Source: Ophioderma brevispina
Lineage: Eukaryota > Echinodermata > Ophiuroidea > Amphilepidida > Ophiodermatidae
Reading direction: 5' to 3'
NCBI GenBank assembly: GCA_023653785.1
Contig: JAMKCH010010298.1
Span: 62,001 to 126,000, forward strand
Length of the DNA: 64,000 nt
In this document: piece by piece, positions 1 to 11,537 of the stretch
How the letters are laid out: every line of letters starts with the position of its first letter
How positions within the stretch are numbered: position 1 is the stretch's first letter
Translations under genes and position numbers: made by a program
The notes under the pieces: model-generated
Database searches by the model: none
Seen by the model: only the letters and a program-made list of their open reading frames with translations
Told to the model about the DNA's origin: nothing

Positions 1-401
1 TACGGTCATCTTTAACCAATTCCGCGGATTAACTTTACAAGCTTAAATACAAGAAAGGAAAAGAACTGCCATCACCCAGTGAAAACAAATCGAACAACCG
101 CTGACAAACACGCAAAAGATCATATGCAACGAGAGGCAATGTTGGCAGGCGCGCGCCAAAGTAGCAAAACGCGGTATGGCGCTGAGCGCTGCAACCTAAA
201 GATAACTTCAATACGCAGCGCGTACTACCTGAGTTCAATTACACGAATTGAACCCGGGCATCAGCCAATGAAATTGCTTACATTTTTCACACAGATGTTT
301 AAAATGGTATTTATGATAAACATCAACTGCATACCATAAAATCCTAACGAATAAGCTTTTACAATTGAATATTTATAGTTATACAAAAATTGAATGACTA
401 G
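1..401. other. No recognisable gene
   Basis: AT-rich sequence with two short shadow frames. No splice-bounded homology or repeat structure was recognised. Confidence 0.4.
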
Positions 402-515
402 TGCGTGGAATAGTAAATAAACACAATGTCAAATTGACTTTTCTATTTACGAGGCGAAGCGAGTGAAATGGAACATTCCAAATTTGACAGGAGGATATAT
501 TTTTACTATTCCACA
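402..515. mobile_element. Small hairpin MITE
   Basis: GTGGAATAGTAAATA near 405 is mirrored by an imperfect inverted copy ending TTTTTACTATTCCAC near 513, and AATGTCAAATT by AATTTGACA. The stem is about 35 bases with a short loop. No clear target duplication was found. Confidence 0.45.
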
Positions 516-614
516 AACATAGGCATTAATTTGTTTTAGATAACGATAAAACAATAATTTTTTCTGCGTTGAATATACTACTATTCAATGGCTCATCGTA
601 TATAACAGATTATA

Positions 615-737
615 GTGTATGTGTGAGTGCGTGTACATACGAGGAAGGGAGCGTGTTTGGGGGAATGTGTGTGTGGGTGGGTGGTGTGGGTGGTGTAGGT
701 GTGCGTGTGTGTGTGTGTGTGCGAGCGTGTGTGTGAA
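615..737. repeat. GT-rich microsatellite
   Basis: Impure (GT)n with GGGTGG interruptions over about 120 bases. Confidence 0.9.
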
Positions 738-2029
738 GAGACAACGACAGTGGTAATTGAACGTTAACCACTTTAGAGGCTTTTATAATTCGCTTTCGGT
801 TGATTATTAACCTTCGTCAGATCCTATTTACACTTGAAAATTAACGCATGTGTCGTCTGCCGTGTCAGTTCATGCATATTGTCGAGGGTATGGTTTTACT
901 GTTTTTTGGAGGGGATGTGTTTGTACCTAAATTTAAAAACAGACCAAGATGTAGTCGGAGTAGTAGATATATTATAAGTGTAAACGTTCCTTTATTGCAG
1001 ATAAAAGCTACACAATTTGGATAATTATTTTAAAATTAATTTAAATTCATGATCGCTTTTGAGTTAAATCAGTATAAAAAAAAACAAGGTTTGAGATCAT
1101 CATAGTTGTCCTGTCTGCGTGTAGAAGGTGCAAGAAATGCTAAATTAAATGCACGTAACACTTAACCCTCTCCCTGCTGGGGTTTGAAAATGAGATGTTA
1201 TGCCAGGCCAATGACAATCTTTGGTTAGACAGTGCTACTACTGGAAGCTAAATCAATTTATGACTGGTCCTAGCGCAAAATCCGTAAAAGGGATTGAGAA
1301 ACGGTTCACAGGAAAGTTGTAAGGAATTCTTTGACAAAAGAGGACTGCTTGAAACCGGTCTCTGTAATTTGCAGAATAAAAATTGCAGAAAATGCAGAGT
1401 TCTCCAAGTGTGCGAGTTTTCATGATAGTGAGTTATACTTTTACCTAGCATTAACCCAAGCCTATTGCCCAGGAATATTTCTAAAAATCATATATTGTTA
1501 ATTTGTGTTTGTTATCAAACACAAAGAACAGTTTTTTAAAACCAACATTGACTTTTATTTTTTCATGTGTTTGTTATATGTACATGCCCAAATAAAAGTA
1601 ATTATTTTAGATGATTTATTCCGTTTTGATGAAGCAAGGCCAAAATTAAAATAAATTTTGTATCATGTAAATATATACGGAAGGGGGTACATATGGAAGT
1701 CTTTCCCTCAAATTTGCCCCACCCCCATGGACTAAGTAAAAGTGCGTCTTTACAAATACTATAAGTTAAGAACGAAGACACAACACACCCACCCTGCACC
1801 GCCCCATTGCATCTTATCACACAAAACATGTTGTGTATGTAGGTTAATGATCAACGCCAAGAAAATCTTTCCTCAGAGCACCTCGGACTATAATAATGTA
1901 CATAAAAATCATTGGGCTATGTACAGTAAGCCAACCAGCATGCAGTGCAGACACTGAATCACAACTCAATCTTGAAGTAACTCGCATACATTTTTCTTCT
2001 GCACTTTTCTGCATCTGCATTCTGCCAAT
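738..2029. other. No recognisable gene
   Basis: Only short frames without homology are seen. Near 1157, ACACTTAACCCTCTCCC resembles the ends of the TTAA-flanked repeats further on, but no partner end was found. Confidence 0.4.
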
Positions 2030-2690
2030 TACAGAGCGGCGTGTGAACGGTGTTTTGACATTGTTTCTCTGCACTTGACACCTTCTTTAGTTCAGACCGT
2101 TTTGTGTATTTGACATCGTTCTCTGCATTTGAATACCACAGATTGAACCTCCTTTCTGTTGGTTGACTGCTTTATGTTTTTTTCACAGCTTTCTTTGCAT
2201 TAACATCTTTTTTGTAGTTAAGACTGTTGCGGGTTTTTGATGTTTCTTCTCTTCTCTCAATTTCACATTTTCTGAGTTTAGACCATTTGTGTCTTTGACT
2301 CGTTTTGTGTTATTTCTTCCTTAGACACCCTTAAAATTTTCTGTAGCTGAGACTGTGACGTGTTTTTCACATCTTCTCTGCTGTACATTCTTTTGCGAGA
2401 AGGAGTGAGAAGATTTTACGTTTTTTGACATGTTTCTTTGCATTTGACACTTTTTTCTGTAGTCGAGACCTGAACTTGTTTGAGCATTTGAGACCTTTTC
2501 ATAATTATTTGACGTCTTCTTGTATTTGAGACCTTATTTAATCTTCGAGATACTTTTAACCTTTACATGTTCTCTGCATTTGACACCTTTTCTGTAGATT
2601 AGACCTTATTCATAAATATTTGACGTCTTTCGTTGTATTTGAGACCTTGTTTTAGTCTTTGAGATACTTTTGACAGTAATACTTTTGGGT
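2030..2690. repeat. Degenerate tandem satellite, unit about 70-80 bp
   Basis: Recurring words TTTGACA, TCTCTGCATTTGACACC, TTTCTGTAGTTGAGACC and GAGACCTT repeat about eight times with heavy divergence. The array is T-rich on this strand. Confidence 0.65.
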
Positions 2691-2771
2691 GCCCATACAT
2701 AGCTTTCTCAAGACTTGAACAGATCAATAACTTCAAATCAAAGAGCAAAAGAACATGTTGTGTTAGCTTTC

Positions 2772-3075
2772 TGTGAAGGGATTTTATTTACATGATCACA
2801 TACATTGCAGTTACTATAGGTACAAAGATGTAATAAATAAAGTTACAGCAATTATATTACAGTGTGTGATTATTTTCATCTGTGTTGACTTTGAAGGCGT
2901 ATAAGCAAAATTATTTTGTGCTTTTTCTGCAAAGAATTTTATTTACAGGAGCACATACATTGTAGTAACTCAAGATATAAACATGTACAAATATGTGATA
3001 CAATGGAAGTTATAGCAATTATATTACAGTGCGTAATCATTTTCATTTAGCTGTGTTGACTTTGAAATATACAAA
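2772..3075. repeat. Tandem duplication, two units of about 150 bp
   Basis: 2775-2905 and 2932-3070 share GATTTTATTTACA, CACATACATTG, GCAATTATATTACAGTG and TGTGTTGACTTTGAA in the same order. Confidence 0.8.
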
Positions 3076-3255
3076 TTTTGTATGAATTTTGATTATTTTT
3101 CACTGTATAATAAAGGGAAAGTCTGATTTGAGGAACCCTGGAAAATCAAATTGATTACAAAAATGGGGATGTTTAGTGATAGTATTCAATACCATGTTTT
3201 CTTTACTGTCAGTACAGCCAAAACAAAATATTGAGGCTTGCTGCTCTTGGAAAAA

Positions 3256-3737
3256 TACACACACACATGCACGCACGCACACATGCACGCACACAAATGC
3301 TGATACATTCCCTGCTTGCTAACACACACAAACAAATACACACATATGCACTCATGTATGTACACTATTTTTACTGCATTATCGAATGTATGAATTTCAC
3401 AGAAACGCTCAGGAAGCAAAACTATTTACAAACTTACAATTACGAATTTTTGTCAAAATATACAGGTATATACAAATAAAATTAATGGAATTATACAAAT
3501 AAAATTAATGGAATTGAGTTATAAAATACATACGAAGTATGCCATTTTGTATAATTGAATTACATGTACTTTGTCTGTTCCTTTCAAAAGTTCATTTACA
3601 CATGTGAAATTGCATACATGTAAAAGGCACTATACATCTGTAGGCCTAATTCAAAGTATAGTGTTTTCTATCGAGGTCTGCAATTTCAGACATACACTGT
3701 ACACGTACCTTTATAAAATAATTTTGCTCAAAACACG

Positions 3738-3771
<34 letters not shown>

Positions 3772-4160
3772 TGCACGCATACACACCCATGTATGTACAC
3801 TACATTTACTGCATTATCCAATGGATGAATTTTACAGAATCTCTCAGGAAGCAAAACTTTTTACAAATTTACAATTATGAATTTTTGTCAAAATATACAA
3901 GTATATAAAAATAAAATGAATGGAATCGAGTTATAAAATACATACGAAGTATGCCATTTTGTGTAGTTGAATTACGTGTACTTTGTCTGTTCCTTACGAA
4001 AGTTCATTTACACATGTGAAATTGCATACATGTAAAAGGCACTATACTTTGAATTGCAGTATGCATACATCTGTAGGCCTAATTCAAAGTATAGCGTCTT
4101 CTATCGAGGTCTGCAATTTCAGACATACATGTACACCAGTACACGTACCTTTATATGTGA
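3256..4160. repeat. Tandem duplication, unit about 430 bp, with CA tracts
   Basis: 3256-3720 and 3735-4155 align end to end. Each begins with an AC-rich tract (3258-3297; 3733-3770), followed by TGTACACTA, ACTGCATTATC, CTCAGGAAGCAAAACT, ATACGAAGTATGCCATTTTG, CTTTGTCTGTTCCTT and GAGGTCTGCAATTTCAGACA. The second copy carries a small internal duplication around 4048. Confidence 0.88.
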
Positions 4161-4439
4161 GCCTATTTGTATTCAAAAATATTTACAGACATTTTGACAA
4201 TTAGGCGACGAAAATAAAAAAACCTGTTTTACTATAATTAAAACGTCCACCGCTACCCTGTTTGGCCAATTTTTTTTTTTTTATTTTGTCCAAAATCAAT
4301 GTAAAATCATCCTGTTTTTAGCCCAAATTTATCACTTGGCAATTTTTTTAAAGAAAATTGTTTGTAAACAAATTCATTTTTTCTCTTGATTCTTTTCCGA
4401 TTTTTGTTGCTATCTTAGGCCAATTTTGAGCTCCAGAAT

Positions 4440-5266
4440 AGGGAAAAAAAAAGGAAAAAATTCGCCCGACCGACCGACCCTACTCGAAAGGTAGTTAGTA
4501 CCCAAGGCAAGGGGGGTTCCATAGTACCCAACATTTGACTTTTTTGCGATTTCTCGGTTACGCAATCAAATTTTTCAAGGAGCTTTTTGCTAATTGTCTG
4601 CTTTATGGATAAGCGCTTCTTCTCCCGATCATCACAAAACAAAATTAAATCCGCCCACGCTTCATTAGAATAATTATGTTGGTCCCTATCCCCCTCCCCC
4701 CCCCCCCCGGGCACTAACGGAAGTGAAAAAAATCAAAATTTTTACTAAAAAAAGAAAAATATTTTTAATTCTTATCTTAACCCTTATCATTAATCTTAAA
4801 TCAAGTCCCTTTTAATAGGTTGAATATGTTTGTCATGACCGTGCTCTTAACTGATGTATGTACGTCTATGGGAAAGACCAGCGTGAATTTGAGGTTTCTG
4901 AAAAGAATACAAATGGTATAAATTTGGCTATATTTTGCAATAATTAGTTTAATTGAATATTCTAGAGTAGATATAATGAATGACTTTGGTTCAAAACCTT
5001 ATATTGAAGTTGCTTAGGATGCAAATGTGCGAACCATTTTTTTCGGAGAGTGACAATTTCAATTGGCCATAGGTCAAAGTTCGGATTTTCATTTTTATTG
5101 TGGGTATATGGTTCTTACGTGACCCCTATTTACTTGTGTTAGTGTCATGATCAAACTCCCATGGGTAAGTGGTTATCTGGGTTGGGTCCCTAGGACCCCC
5201 CCCCCCCTTGGGCACTATCTGAATTTTTTTTTTTTTAGCTTGGGCACTTAAGTGTTAATGACTTTG
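4440..5266. mobile_element. Poly-C TTAA-type repeat (GTGCCCAAGG family), degraded copy
   Basis: It shares GGTTCCATAGTACCCAACAT, GCGATTTCTCGGTTACGCAA, GGGCACTAACGGAAGTGAA and CTTGGGCACTTAAGTGTTAA with the better preserved copy at 54786-55549. Poly-C tracts lie at 4692-4709 and 5197-5207. The right end is at about 5258 (GTGTTAA). Confidence 0.75.
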
Positions 5267-5295
5267 CCTGTATGATATACACGGTTACCAAAAAG

Positions 5296-6266
5296 AAGTT
5301 CCCCTAAAATTCAAGGACATTTCGTTGTATAACTTCGCTTAGAACTGAATGATTGGAAAATTTTAAAAGGTTTGAAGAGAGGAAACATTTGGCTCTGCTG
5401 CAAAAGTCGTTGCTTTTCAAACAACACCTTTGGCATCAACACACGTACACTCCCTTTTTCCAAAAATGATGTCAGAAAAAGTGGCACACCGTATTCAAAG
5501 GTCTAAAGTAAGAAATTAACAATTACAACAACGATTTCATTTCCATATTCATTGCGATCTGAGGTAAATAACTTAAGACATTTACGCATGAGCAAATAAA
5601 TATGCAGGAAAATAAAGAATGAGGTGTAAGCTTTAAAATAATCATTTTTCTTTGCATATTGCTCTTTTTATGAAAGAAAGCGGTAATGTTTGTTTCAATT
5701 AAAGAAGCGTACTTTGTTCTGTCATTCAGGGTGAGACTCAATAGTCAATGTTTCCTCCATCTGCACTGATGACATCATTCAGTTTAGTGTTTACACATGC
5801 TGTTTACCAATTTGTTGATTTTCTGTTGATGAACGGTGGTTCCATGCTCGATGAATAACTGCGTTGGGCCAGTTCTCCTTTATGTGTCGATCTGCTTCAC
5901 ATTTCGAGTGGTGTTGCTTACTCAAATCTCATCTCATTGTTTGTTTGCCTGCATAATTGTCTTGTTTGTTCGTTTGTTTACCTATGCGTTCATGGTTTAA
6001 GCCTTTTTACTTCAGACCGCAATGAATATAAAGAAAGAAAATGAAGTCGCTGTTGCAAATTGATACTTTCTTGACCTTTGAATACGGTAAAGTGCCACTT
6101 TATCTGACAGCATCATTTTGGGAAAAAAGGAGTGTGTGTTGATGCCAAAAGTGTTTTTTGAACTGAAAGCAACGTCGTTCGTGGCAGAGCCAAATGTTTC
6201 CTCTCTTCAAAACTTTTTGAAATTTTATAAACATAAAATGTCTTCGAATTTTAGGGGGCGGAACTT
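5296..6266. mobile_element. Foldback element with ~210-bp inverted arms
   Basis: The left arm 5296-5510 runs from AAGTTCCCCTAAAATTC to ACACCGTATTCAAAGG. The right arm 6070-6266 is its imperfect reverse complement, from CCTTTGAATACGGTAAAGTG to GAATTTTAGGGGGCGGAACTT. The spacer is about 560 bases with no recognised coding sequence. Frames read here are products of the palindrome. Confidence 0.85.
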
Positions 6267-6758
6267 AACCTTTTTGAACCCCTGGCTTATCTGGTGGTTT
6301 TGCCACTATTCGTTTAATGTCACTTTCGCTTGAAGATGGAGTGGCAATCAGTAAGTCACACTGTCCTATTTGTACGCACACATGCCATACAACACGTTTC
6401 TTATGTTCATCAATGAACGGATTAAATCTTGTAATGGCCATCCATCTTCAGGTGAAGCCATGTAAGAATGTTGGTCTCAATCTACGCCACATAATTATGT
6501 ACATGTGTGCATACAACAAAAATGTGCGAAAAAATTGAATGGGAGTTTTTATCATACCACTAAACATGCTAAAGAAAGGGTATATTTTCGTATCGTACCA
6601 TCTTGTAGATTCTAGCGATATCATTGGTCAATCGCCTGAATTTACTGACTAGATATTTCCCGTATCCTGCCGTCTGAGCGCGTCTGGGGCTCCGTATCTG
6701 GTGAATAAGAAATGCGCATGCGCAATATGGGCGTCGTTGCCTTCGGCTATAACTTAGC
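6267..6758. other. No recognisable gene
   Basis: Unclassified DNA. GACTAGATATTTCCCGTATCC at 6646 resembles an arm of the hairpin at 7255-7375. Confidence 0.4.
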
Positions 6759-6952
6759 CTATACTTTGTCTCATCTAAAGTTGAAGGTGACGTAATTATG
6801 CGTCTTTGCATTCCCACTAGCGTCTCGATCGTGCCGCCTTTATTCGCGTGCGTATCATGCTCGGATTCCAAGCATAACGCGCGCGATTCATGGGTGCGCA
6901 ACATAAAAGTCGCAGTGACGTCACCTTCAACTTAAGATGAAACAAACTATAG
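6759..6952. mobile_element. MITE with ~35-bp terminal inverted repeats
   Basis: The left end TATACTTTGTCTCATCTAAA then GTTGAAGGTGACGT mirrors the right end ACGTCACCTTCAACTTAAG then ATGAAACAAACTATA. The interior is CpG-rich (CGCGCGATTC). A full CRE-like TGACGTCA lies inside the right arm at 6916. Outer TA dinucleotides suggest a TA target. Confidence 0.8.
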
Positions 6953-7165
6953 CACGGCACAAAATGCCGGTGTAAAGAAATTGAGTGTCCCCCATGAGAG
7001 AGTGTCCTAGCTACCATAGCAACATGTACGGAATAAACCGTGACCTTATAGACGAGGCCATTTGGGTACAGGGCTGAAACAAATGATGCATACAGCACTC
7101 ATTGGAGAACACAATCGACAGATGGGTGGTAGGACACTCAGTCACACGGACACTGTATTATATGA
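6953..7165 (+). repeat. Dispersed SINE-like repeat R3, uninterrupted copy
   Basis: It carries AAGAAATTGAGTGTCCCCCA, GAGAGTGTCCTAGCTACCAT, CATGTACGGAATA and CAGATGGGTGGTAGGACA. The inverse sequence occurs at 50110-50068 plus 48308-48130, where it is split by a transposon. This copy therefore gives the empty-site sequence. Confidence 0.78.
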
Positions 7166-7254
7166 CACCGGTCTGCTTCATTTGCTGCAGCTGACTTGGA
7201 ACTAAAACGTTAGAATGCTATGGTCATTGGGTATGATAAATTCGCCATTAGGCG

Positions 7255-7375
7255 AGTTGGGATCGGATACCCTGGATACGGAATCTAGTATCGAAAACCC
7301 CGTACACGGTTCGGCTTGCGGCCTCACCATGTTCGGGGTTTCTCGACTAGATATATTCCGTATCCGACCCCAATC
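7255..7375. repeat. Imperfect palindrome, ~45-bp arms
   Basis: GGGATCGGATACCCTGGATA, CGGAATCTAGTATCGAAAAC and CCCG on the left are mirrored by CGGGGTTTCTCGACTAGATA, TATTCCGTATCCGACCCC on the right. The centre is near 7311. Confidence 0.75.
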
Positions 7376-7436
7376 ACCTAATTAATATAGGGTATGGGCC
7401 ATGCCCTTCTGCGCTGTCGATTCGTAATCCCTATCA

Positions 7437-8292
7437 CGGGAGGAGAGCAAAACCAAGCGTAAATTCATAATAAATTATTAAAATTATATAACTATCTGTT
7501 GCCCCAAATAAAACTTGCACATTTTCTTGAAAATGAATAAAATGTTACTTCAATTTATTTCCCCCAATATCAGTGACCAATAGATACGCTAGACGCTAGA
7601 GCTAAAGATATTCAATTAAAGGCCCTGTGTGTGGTGTAGAAAAACACTTCAGATTCCTTTTCATCTGGGAGTGCAGAACCATTGTTATATTGTCTCGCGG
7701 TTGAAAAGACTCAGGTGTTACCACCTCTCCGATTTAAATACTTATCCTCGTTCGCAAATCAATAAATCTTGAGCTTCTATAGTGCGTGTTCAATTAACTT
7801 TGTCCATGTTTTTCATCAATTATTTGAAAAGGAAGAAAGACAAACAAACATGCCAGAATGGTGCTGGGCAAGCTTTGCATAACAACTGTGTAGAATTAAA
7901 ATCCGTAACTTATTGCTTAACTTCATTTGTATTCAATTTACCGCGCTTTCAGAAGAAAACTTAGGGTCAACGACCTATATCATAATGTAAACTGGTTAGT
8001 TATTGTGAAAGAGGACGGGTATTTTGTAACTCAACCCGAATCGTGGAGGTGATTACACCTGGCTATAACAATGGCTCCCCATACCGGGCCCATTGTAATA
8101 TCTTTAGTTAATGGTTTGCTGAAGTCTATACATATCCATTGGTCACTGATATTATGAAAGAGAAATTGATGTGCCATTTTATTCATTTTTAAGAAAATGT
8201 GCAAGTTTTATTTGGGGCAACAGACGGTTATGTCATGTTATTAATTTATCAATAATTTTACACCGGGTTTTGTCTTCTCCCTTTGAATGGAC
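7437..8292. mobile_element. Long inverted-repeat element, ~205-bp arms
   Basis: The left arm 7437-7640 and right arm 8080-8292 are reverse complements. Paired words are GTTGCCCCAAATAAAACTTG with CAAGTTTTATTTGGGGCAAC, CAATATCAGTGACCAATAGA with CCATTGGTCACTGATATT, and CTAAAGATATT with AATATCTTTAG. The spacer of about 440 bases has no recognised coding potential. Confidence 0.85.
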
Positions 8293-8548
8293 TACGGAAT
8301 TTGTTATGCAGCTTGTTATTTGGTCTACGCCCCATAGTCTACTAATAGTATCAGGTCAGTCGGGTCAGTAAGCGCGTATTCAGCGCGTACTACGCATTAT
8401 ATCAGGTCGGTGACTGCGTACTCGCCTGATCCGTTTACAGAGTGAGTATGATAGATAAATTTCGTTTACCGGGCGTTTGGCATGACATGCTGGTTCTGAC
8501 AGGTGTCTCAGAAAGAACGTTACCCTCAGAAACGGCCATTTGTGCTAC
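8293..8548. other. No recognisable gene
   Basis: Short spacer between two inverted-repeat elements; GCGCGTAC words recur near 8370-8390. Confidence 0.4.
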
Positions 8549-9421
8549 TTAACAATTCTTATCTTGTTTTAGCTATGTTATGAAAAATCGTACTTTTTTA
8601 AAATATGGTGAAAACAAGTAAAAGAAACGGTGAAAAAATACATCAAAACAATAATAGTCCCTAAAAACTGATGAAGAACCTACTTGGTCCACGGCAGGCA
8701 ATAGCAGAGAGAAACATTGTTACATTGCATTTCTTATGGATTTGAGCACACGTAGTCCTCAGATTTAATTAATTTGTTCATAAGTTATGCCTAAAAAGCA
8801 CCTGAAACATGCACTTAATTTGTTCTTTAGAATGAAATGACCTAAATCCACTCACCCGTCTCCCATCATAATGCAAATATGAATTTGCTTAAAGCACACT
8901 TTCAAATAATGGCATTGGTGTGTGCTCTACAATGGCATATTCTACTGAACTGATCTTGCCGATGGTTAAAGGACCATCGTTCATCGTGAATGGTAAACGT
9001 TTTCCCTCGATGTAGGGTTCCTAGTAAGATGGCAATCAAGGGGAACAAAGGACAAAGTTCTTGAGCATGGCAGACTCTAAAAAGGTGCAAAGAAAGGGAT
9101 ACGGTCGTGAAGGAACATGACAATCACTCGCAAATAATGCTGCAGTGCGTAGAGAAGAACTGAACCATAAACTCTAAAACCAGCAATGGGCCTCGGGATT
9201 TGAGAGTATTATTGGCCAGAAGGGTCTTAAACATGTTAATGTCGAAGATATTTGCATCCATGGTTTCCTCTGCTATGCTAGCCGTGGACAAAGTAGGTTT
9301 GCATCATATTTAGGGGAATAGTCATTGTTTGGTTATTTTTCACCGTTTTATTTCTTGTTTTCACCTATGTTCCAAAAAGTACGTACTTTCATAATATAAA
9401 GCAAAACAAGGATACGAATTG
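8549..9421. mobile_element. Inverted-repeat element, ~110-bp arms
   Basis: The left arm 8549-8665 contains CAATTCTTATCTTGTTTT, ATATGGTGAAAACAAG, AACGGTGAAAAA and AATAGTCCCTA. It is mirrored at 9303-9421 by TAGGGGAATAGTCATTG, TTTTTCACCGTTTTATTTCT, TGTTTTCACCTATGTT and AAAACAAGGATACGAATTG. The interior of about 640 bases shows no homology. Confidence 0.85.
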
Positions 9422-9426
9422 ATTAA

Positions 9427-10265
9427 CCCTCGTCTACCGAAGGGGGGTGGTTACCACCCCCCCCCCTTCAGGTTTTTTTCCCGGCTTGCTAAAACCCCCT
9501 TTTTTTGGTGCCCAGTTAGTTATGGAATGGTCAATGATATGTTCGCTCCTTTTAATCCAAAAACAAACATCCACCGGGGTATAGGTAAGATACAGGGTGA
9601 TCCCAAAGTGATCGATAGGGGGGGGGGGGTGGTGGTAACCACCCCCCCCCCCCTCCGGAAGAGAAGTACAAACATGGCTAAACACAACACAGGAACATCA
9701 CAGACACTTGATTTTGGTACCAATAGATAGATATGGTCCTCCTCTTTCCATTGATACCAAAAGAAGTACCAACATGCCTAGCAGCATTACGTCACAATGA
9801 CGTCATAAAGCTCGCATGTCCAGCAAAAAACTGCCATTTCCATAGACACACACAGTGGAAAAATTAATTTTTCGCCAAAAAGGTTAGAAAAACAGATTCC
9901 ATGCGGTTTTGACTCCACTTGATGGGAAATGACTAGTTTTATATAATGACATCATTTTAGAGCTATAATAAGGGTGTTTTGAGTCCGCTAAAATTGCGAA
10001 TTAAGTCAAATTTCCACCCTATAGTCAGTATTTCGTACTTTCCTTAACATATTACGTCATGGTGAAGTGGCGTCATAATGGGGATGTTATAACTTATTTT
10101 GGTACCAATGGAAAGAAGAAACTCTAGCTATCCTTTGGTACCAAATTTACAAGGATCGGGTGTTCACTTAACGAAAATCACAGGAGGGTTGGTAACACCC
10201 CCCCCCCCCCCTTCGGATTTTTGTTACAAAAAGGGCTCAGGTATCGATGTTTAGTAAGAAAAATT
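9427..10265. mobile_element. TTAACCCTCGTCTA-type (piggyBac-like) element, left end and interior
   Basis: TTAA at 9423-9426 is followed by CCCTCGTCTACC, the terminus of the element at 41098-41925. The G/C palindrome GGGGTGGTTACCACCCC occurs at ~9446 and in variant form at ~9619-9653 and ~10190. The part at 9720-9850 (TCCTCTTTCCATTGATACCA, GACGTCATAA) is the inverse of 29520-29640. No right TTAA end was found. Confidence 0.65.
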
Positions 10266-11354
10266 GCCGTTTTTTTGGGAGGGTAACTTCTTTCTGAGAA
10301 CCCTGTATTTTATGAGAAAAAATATTTATTTAAAAAAAATTAACGGATGAGTTTTTTTATTATATCGTTTTGAATGACTTAGTGGTATGATAACTTCGTG
10401 AGCTTTTTATACTCATGCACTTTTAACATTTTTTTGTTGGCCTTAAGCCATATGATTGTGAATATTTTTCTTAAAAAGTTGCAAAAACGTTGAAGAGATT
10501 TTCGAAATTCCAAAACTTAAAGTTCTTCAAAAAGTTTTAAATCTAGAATGAGGGGGGGATTAATTAAATAAGTGAACTTTTAGATTTGCATCTAAATTTC
10601 GTATTATCCCACAGAACAATTGATAGACACCCCTAAACAAGAAAAACCCTTTCCATCAATGTCTTTAACGTCTTTATTCCGATATAACCAGAACAGACCA
10701 AGTTCTAATGATTAGTCTAATTGAGAACTCTCAAGCTTATTTAAGACACATTCTGCATCTGGGGCATAGGATTTCCATAACCTATCACCATAACCACTCA
10801 GGTTGCAGAGAACTCGATTGTTTTCCAGAAGCTTTCGAAATAGTGTTCAAACATAAGTTTAACCCGTGTCATCTTCTGAAGCAATGCAAACGCATAAGGG
10901 TCAATCATTCGCAGATAACCCGGAGGCCTGAGGTATTAATCATTACAAGTCAAATTTTTCTTTTTATATCCTACCTCGGGGTTCCCCCATCTCCACCGCA
11001 CTCAATATAAATTTATATTAGGTATTTGCTAAGTTTTTACTTACCTGTGAGGAATGCAAGCAAATGTGTGGCAAATTGGCATTGGAACTAGGTGGTTAAT
11101 ACCTATCGAACACAATTATGTCGTACTTGTAAAAATTTCGAAAATCGTCCTTATCGGTAAATCTAATCAACATTTGGGCATTTCAACACTCATATCTTGT
11201 TCGAATGGTAGTTGGCATAAAGACACACTGTCCACGTTTCCCACAATTGGAAGAAAAATGTATGGCTCTCCAATAAATGTCCAATTGGTATGGCAACCAA
11301 GTCTGTTGAGCATGATCTGAAGAGAGAAAATAAAAGTATAGTAATACAAATTGT
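10266..11354. other. No recognisable gene
   Basis: Low-complexity poly-T/A near 10310-10350 and GGGGGGGATTAATTAA at 10553. Frames of 80-100 codons at 10708-11320 on both strands show no motif or splice support. Confidence 0.4.
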
Positions 11355-11475
11355 TGTTCAGTAGGAACGCCGGTGGCATTACTTCCGGTAATTTTTACAG
11401 GACGTGACTCCAATATGACTTCCACGAAATTTTAAATCCACGCGCTCAGATTGCGAGTGCGAGTCCTCGAGCAAA
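11355..11475. repeat. Dispersed repeat R9 (CAGTAGGAACGC...)
   Basis: CAGTAGGAACGCCGG, TTTTAAATCCACGCG and GCGAGTCCTCGA match the inverse of 23440-23590, where the same words occur around poly-A runs. A short related start lies at 14675. Confidence 0.6.
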
Positions 11476-11537
11476 ATTTACAAATCGAAATGACATTGAA
11501 TTTTCGGTTCAATTTATCTAACTTACCACGCATATAA

